A DNA stretch of 64,000 bases, taken from assembly GCF_031846325.1 (NCBI RefSeq), contig NZ_JAVRHZ010000006.1:118638-182637 (forward strand), given 5' to 3'. The notes under the pieces are model-generated. The model had not been told where the DNA came from, ran no database searches, and worked only from the letters and a program-made list of their open reading frames with translations. This DNA is from Patiriisocius_A hiemis. GTDB taxonomy: Bacteria > Bacteroidota > Bacteroidia > Flavobacteriales > Flavobacteriaceae. Each line of letters begins with the position of its first letter. Within the stretch, counting starts at the first letter, position 1. The position numbers and the translations under genes are program-made. Positions 1 to 7,848 of this stretch are shown piece by piece.

Positions 1-1021
1 TAGCTTTAAATGCTTTATGACTTTTATTAATACGCTCAATATTGTCTTGCATTTCTTGAGAACAAAGCAAATCAATCCCTGCAATTGCAGCTGCACAAGC
101 TAAAGGGTTAGCACTATAGGTATGAGCATGAAAAAAACCTTTTGCAATATCATTATCCAAAAAAGCATTGAATATACTTTGCGTACAACTCGTAATGCTC
201 ATTGCAACCATACCTGCGGTAAGTGCCTTACTTAAACACATAATATCTGGTTGTGATTCTAAATATTGAGAGGCAAAATGTTTTCCTGTTTTTCCAAAGC
301 CTGTCATTACCTCGTCTGCAATGCAAACTATATCGTTCTCTTTACAAAGTGTTATTATTTTATCGAGTCCTTCAGCTTCATGGAATTTCATCCCAGCAGC
401 TCCTTGCACTAAAGGTTCATATATAAAACCAGCACATTGATTGGTTGCTAGTATTTCTTGTAGTTTTTTAAGAACCTCATCTATGTTTTCTTTTCTAGGT
501 GTGGGAATACGTTCTACTTTCAGAAAAAAATCTTCAAAGGGACCGTTATAAACCGAAAGCCCAGAAACACTCATTGCACCAAAAGTGTCTCCGTGAAACC
601 CTTCTTCAAAAGCAATAAGTGTATTTCGTTTTTCTCCTTTGTTGTAATGATATTGTAGTGCCATTTTAATTCCCGCCTCTACAGCAGTAGAGCCATTATC
701 ATTAAAAAACACTTTTTTTTGATTCTCAGGTAGAATATTAAGTAGCTTTTCTGAAAGTTCTACAGCAGGTTCATGGGTAAACCCAGTAAACACTACTTGA
801 TCCAATGTAAGCATCTGCAACGCAACTCTTGAGGCAATAACTGGATTACAATGACCATACATTGCGGTATACCAAGAAGCAATACCATCTATATATTCTT
901 TACCATTTTCGTCACGCAGTACAGCTCCTTTTGCTTGTATAATTGGAATAGGTGGCGCAGCAGTTTGATGCTGTGTTAAGGGGTGCCAAATGTGCTTTTG
1001 ATCTCTTTCTGAAAGGGTCAT
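1..1021 (-). CDS. bioA: Adenosylmethionine-8-amino-7-oxononanoate aminotransferase (partial, C-terminus outside window)
   Basis: PLP-dependent class III aminotransferase that converts KAPA to DAPA in biotin synthesis, using SAM as amino donor. About 340 N-terminal codons are present; the family is usually about 420-430 residues, so roughly the last fifth lies left of the window. Visible family marks are the N-terminal IWHPLTQHQ, the substrate segment GIASWYTAMYGH, the PLP-phosphate segment NDNGSTAVEAGIKMA, the Asp motif IADEVMTGFGKTG and the Schiff-base lysine in LSKALTAG (Lys265). The start ATG at 1021 overlaps the bioD stop as ATGA, so it is translationally coupled as the last visible gene of a bioF-bioD-bioA operon. 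Confidence 0.95.
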   Translation of the reverse strand, partial: MTLSERDQKHIWHPLTQHQTAAPPIPIIQAKGAVLRDENGKEYIDGIASWYTAMYGHCNPVIASRVALQMLTLDQVVFTGFTHEPAVELSEKLLNILPENQKKVFFNDNGSTAVEAGIKMALQYHYNKGEKRNTLIAFEEGFHGDTFGAMSVSGLSVYNGPFEDFFLKVERIPTPRKENIDEVLKKLQEILATNQCAGFIYEPLVQGAAGMKFHEAEGLDKIITLCKENDIVCIADEVMTGFGKTGKHFASQYLESQPDIMCLSKALTAGMVAMSITSCTQSIFNAFLDNDIAKGFFHAHTYSANPLACAAAIAGIDLLCSQEMQDNIERINKSHKAFKA

Positions 1022-1632
1022 AACTTTTCTTTAAAGATTTCTCCGTACTCCGAAATTACGTGTTCGTTAATATAAGGTTCTTCATCAATGCGACCTAAAA
1101 TAGGAACTCCAGTTTTTGAAGCAATAATGGCTTCAGTAGTTGGGTGTTCTGTACCATTAAAAATAATACCTGAAATAGTTAAATTTCTTTGTTTAAGCGC
1201 CTGTATAGTAAGTAAAGTATGATTTATACTTCCTAAGTAATGTTTTGAAATAACGATTACTTTATCATTTGGTTCTATGAGGTCTGCGATGGTTTCTTTT
1301 TCGTTTATTGGAACGAGAAGTCCTCCTGCTCCTTCAATCACAAGATTGTTTTTAGATTTAGGGCGTTTTATATTTTTTACTGAAATATCCACTCTATCAA
1401 TTGCTGCTGCTGCATGAGGACTCATTGGGGTTTTTAAATTGAAAGCACTTTTATGAAATACTGTTTTAGGGTTAGTCACCCATTTTTCAACTTTATGGGA
1501 GTCTGTATTATCCAAGTCTCCAGCTTGTATGGGTTTCCAATAATCTGCTTGTAATGCTTGAGTAATAATAGCCGAAACTACTGTTTTACCAACTTCAGTA
1601 GAAATTCCAGTAATGAAATAGGTTTGAATCAT
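1018..1632 (-). CDS. bioD: ATP-dependent dethiobiotin synthetase
   Basis: Closes the ureido ring of dethiobiotin from DAPA, CO2 and ATP, the step after BioA. The 204-residue length is normal for the family. The N-terminus carries the P-loop variant GISTEVGKT (about residues 9-17), followed by KPIQAGD and the VIEGAGGLLVPI segment that marks BioD. The gene overlaps its neighbours by 4 bp at both ends (ATGA), the upstream one being bioF and the downstream one bioA, so the three are expected to be translated from one mRNA. A Met at the usual position and the overlap support this start. Confidence 0.95.
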   Translation of the reverse strand: MIQTYFITGISTEVGKTVVSAIITQALQADYWKPIQAGDLDNTDSHKVEKWVTNPKTVFHKSAFNLKTPMSPHAAAAIDRVDISVKNIKRPKSKNNLVIEGAGGLLVPINEKETIADLIEPNDKVIVISKHYLGSINHTLLTIQALKQRNLTISGIIFNGTEHPTTEAIIASKTGVPILGRIDEEPYINEHVISEYGEIFKEKL

Positions 1633-2783
1633 CTTACAAAAGTAGCTAATACAGTAACAAGTTTTTCTATTTCTTCTTGCGTATTAAAGCTATGCAGGCA
1701 AATACGTAGTCTTTCTTTTTTCTCTGGGACAGTAGGAGAAAGAATAGGTTTTACATCAAAGCCACTTTTGTCCAATTTATTTGAAAGGTTTTTTGCAGCA
1801 TCGTTTCCTGAAATCAAAAAGGAATGTATCGCAGAATTGCTTGGAATAAAATAATCTATTAAGTTTTGATTTTTATTATATAAATGTAATATTCCAATAT
1901 TTGAATGTAACGATTTTATATTTTCTTTTCCAATGTCACTCATTATATAATTGTAAGAAGCTATTACAGATGCAACACTATGTGGAGGTAACGCAGTCGT
2001 ATAAATAAAACTTCTTGAGAAGTTTATTAAGTAATCTATAAGGTTTTTGCTACCTAAAATAGCTGCTCCATGGCACCCTAGTGCTTTGCCAAATGTCACA
2101 ATCCTTGCAAAAATGTCATCTTGTAATCCTAAACTTTGCGTTATTCCTTCTCCATTTTTGCCTATTACTCCTATAGCATGAGCTTCATCTAAGATTAAAT
2201 GACATTGATATTTTTTGCAAAGCTTTGCCAATTCTTTGATGTTTGGTTGGTCACCGTCCATAGAGAAAATAGACTCTGTAACTAAATATAGTGAGGTATT
2301 TGTAGTTTTTGTTTGTGACCGCAGGGATAATAGTTTTTCAATATCCATGAGATCGTTATGCTTAAACTTATACGCTTTAGCGTTACTCATTTTAATACCA
2401 TCACGTATAGAGGCATGACATAGCTCGTCATACAAAATAATATCTCCACGTTGTGGCACACAACTAAAAAACCCTGTATTAGCGTCATATCCACTATTAT
2501 AAATAAGTGCCGATTCAACTTTGTGAAAGGTAGCGATAGTATCTTCAGCGATTTTATATAAAGAATGATTTCCCGAAAGTAAACGCGAACCTGTGGCTCC
2601 GTTTACTTCAAGATTATGTTCTTTAAGCAGTTTTGACGCTTCTTGAAAAATAGACTTATTGGTACTAAGTCCTAAATAATCATTAGAGGAAAAATCGATT
2701 AACTCTTTAGGTTTACCTAAGCTCCTAAATGCATTTGCAGCTTTACGTTTTTCTATTTTATGGTGTAATTTTTTGGGTAGCAT
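1629..2783 (-). CDS. bioF: 8-amino-7-oxononanoate synthase (KAPA synthase)
   Basis: PLP enzyme of the alpha-oxoamine synthase family that condenses pimeloyl-thioester with alanine to give KAPA, the first ring-building step of biotin synthesis. At 384 residues it has the full family length. Motifs seen are FSSNDYLGLS, GATGSRLLSGN, the HASIRDG substrate segment, DEAHAIGVIGKNGEG and the PLP lysine in TFGKALGCHGA (Lys233). It heads the bioFDA operon and shares a 43-bp intergenic gap with a divergent GNAT gene. A TATCTTTG promoter element lies only four bases before the ATG, suggesting a leaderless message. KAPA synthase and 2-amino-3-ketobutyrate ligase look alike, but the bioD/bioA context settles this as BioF. 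Confidence 0.94.
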   Translation of the reverse strand: MLPKKLHHKIEKRKAANAFRSLGKPKELIDFSSNDYLGLSTNKSIFQEASKLLKEHNLEVNGATGSRLLSGNHSLYKIAEDTIATFHKVESALIYNSGYDANTGFFSCVPQRGDIILYDELCHASIRDGIKMSNAKAYKFKHNDLMDIEKLLSLRSQTKTTNTSLYLVTESIFSMDGDQPNIKELAKLCKKYQCHLILDEAHAIGVIGKNGEGITQSLGLQDDIFARIVTFGKALGCHGAAILGSKNLIDYLINFSRSFIYTTALPPHSVASVIASYNYIMSDIGKENIKSLHSNIGILHLYNKNQNLIDYFIPSNSAIHSFLISGNDAAKNLSNKLDKSGFDVKPILSPTVPEKKERLRICLHSFNTQEEIEKLVTVLATFVR

Positions 2784-2787
2784 TACT

Positions 2788-2795
2788 CAAAGATA
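2788..2795 (-). promoter_or_regulatory. Predicted -7 element of the bioFDA promoter
   Basis: On the minus strand this reads TATCTTTG, a perfect match to the Bacteroidota -7 consensus TAnnTTTG. It is followed by AGTA and then the bioF ATG, so transcription would begin at or within a base or two of the start codon. No TTG -33 element is visible at the expected 17-23 bp spacing. Confidence 0.6.
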
Positions 2796-2814
2796 CGGAA
2801 GTAAAAATATTGCA

Positions 2815-2822
2815 TATATTTA
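2815..2822 (+). promoter_or_regulatory. Near-consensus -7 element of the divergent GNAT gene
   Basis: TATATTTA differs from TAnnTTTG only at the last base and is followed by four bases (GAAT) and the ATG at 2827. This mirrors the layout on the bioF side of the same 43-bp gap. Confidence 0.4.
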
Positions 2823-2826
2823 GAAT

Positions 2827-3366
2827 ATGATTTGTTATAAACAGGCTAATACAATTAAAGAACTTAAGCAAATACTAGCCTTACAAAAAAGGAATCTTCT
2901 CTCAGGAATCTCTGAAGAAGAAGCAAAAAAGGAGGGGTTTGTTTCTGTACATCATACGTTAGAACTTTTACAACAAATGAATGAAAGCTGTCCACATACA
3001 ATTGCTAAAGACGGTGATACTGTGATTGGGTATGCTTTAAGTATGCATCCCAAATTTGGGAACTCTATAGAAATGCTTAAACCAATGTTTACAGAGATAG
3101 ATACTGTTACTAAAAAGAATTCCACTCTAAAAAACTATATAGTAATGGGACAAATTTGCATTGATGTAGCATATAGAAAGCAAGGCATCTTTAGGGAGTT
3201 ATATACAGCAATGAAAGCTTTTTTATTACCTACTTTTTCAACCATTATTACAGAAGTCGATATCAAAAATAATCGGTCTTTACAGGCACATTACGCTATT
3301 GGTTTTAAGAAGCTATCTACTTATTCTTCTGGAGGGCAGGATTGGGAGTTGATATATTTAATTTAA
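2827..3366 (+). CDS. GNAT family N-acetyltransferase
   Basis: A 179-residue single-domain acetyltransferase; the substrate cannot be told from sequence. The acetyl-CoA binding motif A region is visible at IVMGQICIDVAYRKQGIFRELY (split here around the core YRKQGI, the R/Q-x-x-G-x pyrophosphate loop), followed by the typical ENNRSLQAHYAIGFKK-like motif B (VDIKNNRSL then HYAIGFKKL). The gene is transcribed away from bioF with only 43 bp between the two start codons. It ends just before a hairpin shared with the opposing atpC. Nothing ties it to biotin metabolism except position. Confidence 0.8.
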   Translation: MICYKQANTIKELKQILALQKRNLLSGISEEEAKKEGFVSVHHTLELLQQMNESCPHTIAKDGDTVIGYALSMHPKFGNSIEMLKPMFTEIDTVTKKNSTLKNYIVMGQICIDVAYRKQGIFRELYTAMKAFLLPTFSTIITEVDIKNNRSLQAHYAIGFKKLSTYSSGGQDWELIYLI

Positions 3367-3369
3367 AAA

Positions 3370-3400
3370 GACCTCACAAGTTTTAAAAACCTGTGAGGTC
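3370..3400. terminator. Bidirectional hairpin between the GNAT gene and atpC
   Basis: Arms GACCTCACA (3370-3378) and TGTGAGGTC (3392-3400) are perfectly complementary over 9 bp. They lie between the convergent GNAT gene and atpC. A-rich sequence on the left gives a U-run for atpC transcripts, and an AT-rich tract follows on the right. Confidence 0.65.
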
Positions 3401-3430
3401 TAGTATATTAATTTTTTTGATTTGCTAAGT

Positions 3431-3706
3431 TTAATCTGCCAATACAATCACTTTATTGTTATTCATCTCTACAGTACCTCCATTAATAGGCAGTATCCAA
3501 GCTCCATCTTTTTGAGTAAACTTACCTTCAAAACCTTCAGCAATAGTTGGGTTGCCAGTAAACTTTACTTCTCCCTCTACTAATAGTGATACAATAGCAG
3601 CGTGATTATTTAACATTTGAAATGAACCATCTACTCCAGGAACAGAAACTGATGTTACTTCTCCTGCAACTATTGATGCTTCTGGTGTTACTATTTCTAA
3701 ATACAT
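3431..3706 (-). CDS. atpC: F1Fo ATP synthase epsilon subunit (short form)
   Basis: Central-stalk subunit of ATP synthase. Only 91 residues long, against about 130-140 in E. coli and Bacillus. It covers the N-terminal beta-sandwich (MYLEIVTPEASIVAGEVTSVSVPGVDGSFQMLNNHAAIVSLL) and stops at VIVLAD, so the C-terminal two-helix domain that inhibits ATP hydrolysis in other bacteria is absent. Short epsilon subunits are, to my knowledge, usual in Flavobacteriia, so this is not a truncation of this copy. It lies 89 bp downstream of atpD on the same strand, with two small inverted repeats in the spacer. Confidence 0.93.
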   Translation of the reverse strand: MYLEIVTPEASIVAGEVTSVSVPGVDGSFQMLNNHAAIVSLLVEGEVKFTGNPTIAEGFEGKFTQKDGAWILPINGGTVEMNNNKVIVLAD

Positions 3707-3724
3707 AGTTAAACTTGTTTAACT

Positions 3725-3744
3725 ACTCCCTTGAAAAAGGGAGT
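3725..3744 (-). repeat. Small hairpin in the atpD-atpC spacer
   Basis: ACTCCC and GGGAGT form a 6-bp perfect stem with an 8-base loop, close to the atpC start on the mRNA. There is no U-run after it, so it is more likely an RNA-processing or stability hairpin than a terminator. Confidence 0.4.
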
Positions 3745-3759
3745 CTTGTTTTTATATAG

Positions 3760-3783
3760 GCCCTTCGACTACGCTTAGGGTGA
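3760..3783. repeat. GC-rich dispersed-type repeat in the atpD-atpC spacer
   Basis: The stretch beginning GCCCTTCGACTACGC and ending TTAGGGTG is an imperfect palindrome (CCCT/AGGG ends) that stands out from the AT-rich surroundings. From memory, very similar CCCTTCGACTnCGCTCAGGGTGA elements are scattered between genes in many Bacteroidota genomes. Only one copy is visible in this window. Confidence 0.5.
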
Positions 3784-3795
3784 AAATCTCATTAA

Positions 3796-5301
3796 TTATG
3801 CTTCTGCAAGCATTTTTTCTCCAGCTTCTATTGCTTCTTCAATAGACCCTTTTAGGTTAAAGGCTGCTTCTGGAAGGTGATCTAATTCACCATCCATAAT
3901 CATGTTAAATCCTTTAATTGTTTCTTTAATATCTACCAATACTCCTGGGATACCTGTAAATTGCTCTGCTACATGGAAAGGCTGAGATAAGAAACGTTGT
4001 ACACGACGTGCACGTCCTACCGCCATTTTATCTTCTTCAGATAATTCTTCCATACCAAGGATGGCAATAATATCTTGTAATTCTTTATAACGTTGTAATA
4101 GCTCTTTTACTCGCTGTGCACAATCGTAATGCTCATCTCCTAAGATATCTGCTGTCAAAATTCTAGAAGTAGAATCTAGTGGATCTACCGCTGGGTAAAT
4201 ACCAAGCTCTGCAATTTTACGAGATAATACTGTTGTTGCATCTAAGTGAGCAAACGTTGTTGCTGGTGCTGGATCGGTAAGGTCATCCGCAGGTACGTAT
4301 ACCGCTTGTACAGATGTAATAGATCCTTTTTTAGTTGATGTAATACGTTCTTGCATCGCACCCATCTCTGTTGCTAAGGTAGGTTGGTATCCTACGGCAG
4401 ATGGCATACGTCCAAGAAGTGCTGACACCTCAGAACCTGCTTGCGTAAAACGGAAAATGTTATCTACGAAGAAAAGTACATCTTTTCCTTGGCCATCTCC
4501 TGCTCCATCACGGAAGTACTCAGCAATAGTTAATCCTGAAAGTGCTACACGTGCACGTGCTCCAGGTGGCTCATTCATCTGCCCAAATACAAAGGTTGCT
4601 TTAGACTCTTTCATAGCTTCTTTATCAACCTTAGTAAGATCCCATCCTCCTTCTTCCATAGAGTGTAAGAAATCGTCACCGTACTTAATAATTCCAGATT
4701 CTAACATTTCACGTAAAAGGTCATTTCCTTCACGTGTACGTTCTCCTACTCCAGCAAATACAGAAAGACCACCGTGTCCTTTTGCAATATTATTAATTAA
4801 CTCCTGGATTAATACTGTTTTACCTACTCCGGCACCTCCAAATAATCCAATCTTACCTCCCTTTGCATACGGCTCAATAAGGTCGATTACTTTAATCCCT
4901 GTAAATAAAACTTCGGTAGAAGTTGATAAATCTTCAAATTTTGGAGCTTCACGGTGAATTGGCAATCCGTTGTCTCCTTCTTTAGGTAAGTCTCCAATAC
5001 CATCAATAGCATCTCCAATTACATTAAAAAGTCTTCCGTAAACATCTTCACCAATTGGCATTTGTATAGGAGCTCCTGTTGCTACAGCATCTACACCACG
5101 GCTTAAACCATCTGTAGAGTCCATTGAGATAGTACGAACTGTATTCTCTCCAATGTGAGATTGTACCTCAAGGATTAATTTATTTCCATGATTATCTACT
5201 TCTAAAGAATCGTAAATCTTTGGAAGCTCTGCTCCGTTTGCAAATTCAATATCTACAACTGGGCCAATAATTTGTGCAACTTTTCCTGTAACTTGTGACA
5301 T
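3796..5301 (-). CDS. atpD: F1Fo ATP synthase beta subunit
   Basis: Catalytic subunit of the F1 head; makes ATP at the cytoplasmic face. Length 501 is typical. The Walker A loop GGAGVGKT lies at residues 155-162, with GERTREGNDL and the Walker B/VDNIFRFTQAGSEVSALLGRMPSAVGYQPTLA region following (given in pieces: VDNIFRFTQAGSEV, then LLGRMPSAVGYQPTLA). The C-terminal DELSEED-type loop reads MEELSEEDKM. It is first in a two-gene atpD-atpC unit; the other ATP synthase genes are not in this window, consistent with a split arrangement. A good promoter lies upstream. Confidence 0.98.
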   Translation of the reverse strand: MSQVTGKVAQIIGPVVDIEFANGAELPKIYDSLEVDNHGNKLILEVQSHIGENTVRTISMDSTDGLSRGVDAVATGAPIQMPIGEDVYGRLFNVIGDAIDGIGDLPKEGDNGLPIHREAPKFEDLSTSTEVLFTGIKVIDLIEPYAKGGKIGLFGGAGVGKTVLIQELINNIAKGHGGLSVFAGVGERTREGNDLLREMLESGIIKYGDDFLHSMEEGGWDLTKVDKEAMKESKATFVFGQMNEPPGARARVALSGLTIAEYFRDGAGDGQGKDVLFFVDNIFRFTQAGSEVSALLGRMPSAVGYQPTLATEMGAMQERITSTKKGSITSVQAVYVPADDLTDPAPATTFAHLDATTVLSRKIAELGIYPAVDPLDSTSRILTADILGDEHYDCAQRVKELLQRYKELQDIIAILGMEELSEEDKMAVGRARRVQRFLSQPFHVAEQFTGIPGVLVDIKETIKGFNMIMDGELDHLPEAAFNLKGSIEEAIEAGEKMLAEA

Positions 5302-5329
5302 GCTGTACTTGTTTAATTTTAAGTTATAT

Positions 5330-5351
5330 ACAAGGGGTTACACCACCTTGT
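5330..5351 (-). repeat. Leader hairpin upstream of atpD
   Basis: ACAAGG (5330-5335) and CCTTGT (5346-5351) form a 6-bp stem, with an inner GG/CC pairing possible. It falls in the predicted atpD 5' untranslated region, between the promoter and the start codon. Confidence 0.35.
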
Positions 5352-5363
5352 TTTTGAACGGTG

Positions 5364-5395
5364 CAAAGATAGTTTTTTCTTATCTAAAATAACAA
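5364..5395 (-). promoter_or_regulatory. Predicted atpDC promoter (-33 TTG, 21 bp, -7 TATCTTTG)
   Basis: On the minus strand TTG (5395-5393) is followed after 21 bp by TATCTTTG (5371-5364), matching the Bacteroidota consensus TTG-N17-23-TAnnTTTG. It predicts a leader of about 55-60 bases before the atpD ATG. With the xth promoter, it is one of the two complete two-box promoters I found. Confidence 0.7.
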
Positions 5396-5461
5396 TGGAA
5401 TTTTACTATTTTTCTGAAGTTATTTTTTTTGGTTAAATAACACCTAGGTTGCACTAAAATA

Positions 5462-6907
5462 CTAGTGCTTTATCACTCGTATTGAAGATTGATTATTAAC
5501 TGAAACCATATACATCCCACTAGATAATAATGAAATATCCAAAACTTTACTATCTGCATTTATGTTACTTTCTTCTAACAGTAGTTTCCCAGTTACATCA
5601 AACAATTTAATTTCATTAATTACTGAAGAATCTCCACTATTAACAGTAATTTTATTATTTGCAGGGTTCGGAAAAACACTAAAGCTAGTTGTAGCTTGAG
5701 AAGGAGTGTCCAGTATTATATTGTTTTCAGCGAGAACAAACAATCCTCCGTTGTCTGAAAAATTACTAACTACTAAATTTCCGCTTTCAAAAAAAGGATA
5801 TACATTCCAAGCGCCGGGATCACCAATACTAGCACTCGTGTTGTCATCTGCAGGCCATGTGTCAAAAAAGCCAACTTCAGTAATATTCATATTGTCAATA
5901 TCACTTAAGTCAAGTACTCTCATTCCAGCTGTATAAGCAGATAAATATGCTTTATCTCCTTTTACATAAATGTTATGGTCTACTGCTGGCGTGTTGCCAA
6001 AATATTCCATGTGTACTACTGGATTGTCCAAATCTGTAACATCCATCACAATTATACGTAGATCATTACCATTAAAAACCTCATCAAGCTCATCTGTAAC
6101 TAAGAAGTATCTATGATCTTCTGTTAACCAACCTTGGTGCGTATATTGAAAGTTATTGTAGCTAAGAGAATTGATGTTTTGAGGATTGTTTTTATCACTC
6201 ACATTTACAAAGACAACTTCATTTTCATTACTACCAATATATAATTCTATTCCTTGATAGTCTGTATCTGGACCATTGTAAATCACTACTTGCGCATCGT
6301 GTGTGTAGCCATCATTTGCATACCCGCCTGCCGCAATTGGGTTAGTAGGGTCTTGAATATTTACAAAATGTGCCCCGCCAGAAAATGTATCTGTTCCAAC
6401 TCCGTAAGCAAAACCTGTATCTGTATTAATGGCAACATTATGTGCACTACCAAAACCCGTATAGACACCGTCGTCTGTAAAAGCTACTGGAGGGTTTGTA
6501 ACATTTCTAAGCTTTGTTAAATCAAAGATTTGCATTCCATGCCCGTCAATTTCACTGACTATAAATGCATAATTATTATAAACTTTAACATCATGCCAGT
6601 TCCCTCTAAATTCATCCAAAACTGGCGAAATCAACTTACCAACATAAATAGGGTTAACAGGGTCTGTGATATCTACATAGGCACTACCATCTCTTAAACC
6701 GATTATAGCGTATTCTTTCCCTGTATCAGGGTCTGTCCAACCCCAAGAGTCATTAGAAGAATTAGCTCCAAAAGTTGATAAAGGAATGTTAGATTGTAAA
6801 CCATAGTTATCGCATGGAAATCCAATAGAGTTTCCAGAACTACATGGGGTTTGTGCTGTTAGTGTAATTGTAAATAATACACCAATAGAGAGTAATAATT
6901 TTTTCAT
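5462..6907 (-). CDS. Secreted choice-of-anchor B (LVIVD-repeat) protein with T9SS sorting domain
   Basis: A 481-residue exported protein of unknown biochemical role. Residues 1-19 form a signal peptide ending TLTAQ. The body (about 25-385) holds LVIVD-type beta-propeller repeats, seen as recurring units such as GSAYVDITDPVNPIYVGKL, AHFVNIQDPTNPIAAGGY, VVFVNVSDKNNPQNI and MDVTDLDNPVVHMEYF, the arrangement of the choice-of-anchor B family. The last 80 residues are a T9SS type A sorting domain, with FSVFPNPANNKITV, LFDVTGKLL and a GMYMVSV motif near the C-terminus. It should cross the outer membrane through T9SS and stay on the surface or be released. No signs of transfer. Confidence 0.85.
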   Translation of the reverse strand: MKKLLLSIGVLFTITLTAQTPCSSGNSIGFPCDNYGLQSNIPLSTFGANSSNDSWGWTDPDTGKEYAIIGLRDGSAYVDITDPVNPIYVGKLISPVLDEFRGNWHDVKVYNNYAFIVSEIDGHGMQIFDLTKLRNVTNPPVAFTDDGVYTGFGSAHNVAINTDTGFAYGVGTDTFSGGAHFVNIQDPTNPIAAGGYANDGYTHDAQVVIYNGPDTDYQGIELYIGSNENEVVFVNVSDKNNPQNINSLSYNNFQYTHQGWLTEDHRYFLVTDELDEVFNGNDLRIIVMDVTDLDNPVVHMEYFGNTPAVDHNIYVKGDKAYLSAYTAGMRVLDLSDIDNMNITEVGFFDTWPADDNTSASIGDPGAWNVYPFFESGNLVVSNFSDNGGLFVLAENNIILDTPSQATTSFSVFPNPANNKITVNSGDSSVINEIKLFDVTGKLLLEESNINADSKVLDISLLSSGMYMVSVNNQSSIRVIKH

Positions 6908-6952
6908 AGTCTTTTTCTTTTTAGGTAAATGTAAGTAATTAAAGACAAAGGC

Positions 6953-7846
6953 TTAGAGAGTCTCACAATAGCTTCTAATATTTTCTTTAAATAGGTCCAG
7001 TACTTTTTTCATTAAAGTATTATCTCTATTAATTTCTCTTCCATCAATTTCAACAATAGGGGTTAATTCGCCCATAGTTCCAGTTGCAAATACACCGTCT
7101 GAATTATACCATTGCGCAAGTGATAAGTCAGCCTCAATAATCTTGATGTCATTGGACTTGCAAAGTTCCATTACTGTATTCCTAGTAATCCCTGGCAAAC
7201 AAGCATGTGCAAAAGGGGTATATATTATATTGTCTTTAACCATAAAGACATTGCTCCCATTAAGTTCTGCAACAAAGCCTCTGTCGTCAAGCATAAGTCC
7301 AGCATCTTTTCCTGCAATATTAGCTTGGATTTTTGCTATGATATTGTTTAGTAGATTGTTGTGGTGAATCTTACTATCTAAAAATTGTGGGCTATTTCTG
7401 CGCTGGCTTGTACTTATTACCTTTATTCCAGTAGCATTATCGTAAACTAACGGCTTCCACTCTGCTAGTACAATTAAGCATGAGCCACTTTGGTTAAGCC
7501 TAGGGTCCATACCACTTGTAATTTTTTCACCACGCGTAAGGGTAAGTCTAATATGAGTATCATCGTTCATCCCGTTTGCCTCTAAGGTCTGCTTTATGGC
7601 ATTTTTTATAAAATCTTTACTTGGGATATCTACAAAAGCTAATGTTTTTGCACTCTCATAAAGTCTGTTTAAGTGCTTATCTAAACAAACAACTCCCTCA
7701 GGATATACACGCAATCCTTCCCAAACAGCATCTCCTCCCTGAACAGCACTATCAAATACAGATATTTTTGCTTCCTCTCTGGAGTATAATCTGTCCTTAA
7801 TAAACACCTTTATATTATCATTTTTTGGATTGGCTTTTTGTAGCAT
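6953..7846 (-). CDS. Class IV aminotransferase (BCAT/D-amino-acid aminotransferase-like)
   Basis: PLP-dependent fold-type IV aminotransferase, 297 residues. The PLP lysine is in DSKIHHNNLLNN (Lys159, the same number as in E. coli IlvE), and the phosphate-binding segments AELNGSNVFMV and PGITRNTVMEL, plus ATGTMGELTPI, are in place. The HH after the lysine region and the weak match at the substrate loops argue against a plain branched-chain enzyme, so substrate is left open. It starts two bases after the stop of the sulfotransferase-like gene, so the pair is co-translated. Plants carry, as far as I recall, fused proteins with this same domain order (sulfotransferase-like P-loop then class IV aminotransferase), which suggests joint function. 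Confidence 0.82.
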   Translation of the reverse strand: MLQKANPKNDNIKVFIKDRLYSREEAKISVFDSAVQGGDAVWEGLRVYPEGVVCLDKHLNRLYESAKTLAFVDIPSKDFIKNAIKQTLEANGMNDDTHIRLTLTRGEKITSGMDPRLNQSGSCLIVLAEWKPLVYDNATGIKVISTSQRRNSPQFLDSKIHHNNLLNNIIAKIQANIAGKDAGLMLDDRGFVAELNGSNVFMVKDNIIYTPFAHACLPGITRNTVMELCKSNDIKIIEADLSLAQWYNSDGVFATGTMGELTPIVEIDGREINRDNTLMKKVLDLFKENIRSYCETL

Positions 7847-7848
7847 AT

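Noticed and set aside
4457..4957. A 166-codon open frame antisense to atpD
   Set aside because: It lies wholly inside a highly conserved gene, is rich in Ser/Pro as expected from the antisense of atpD, and has no family motif or promoter.
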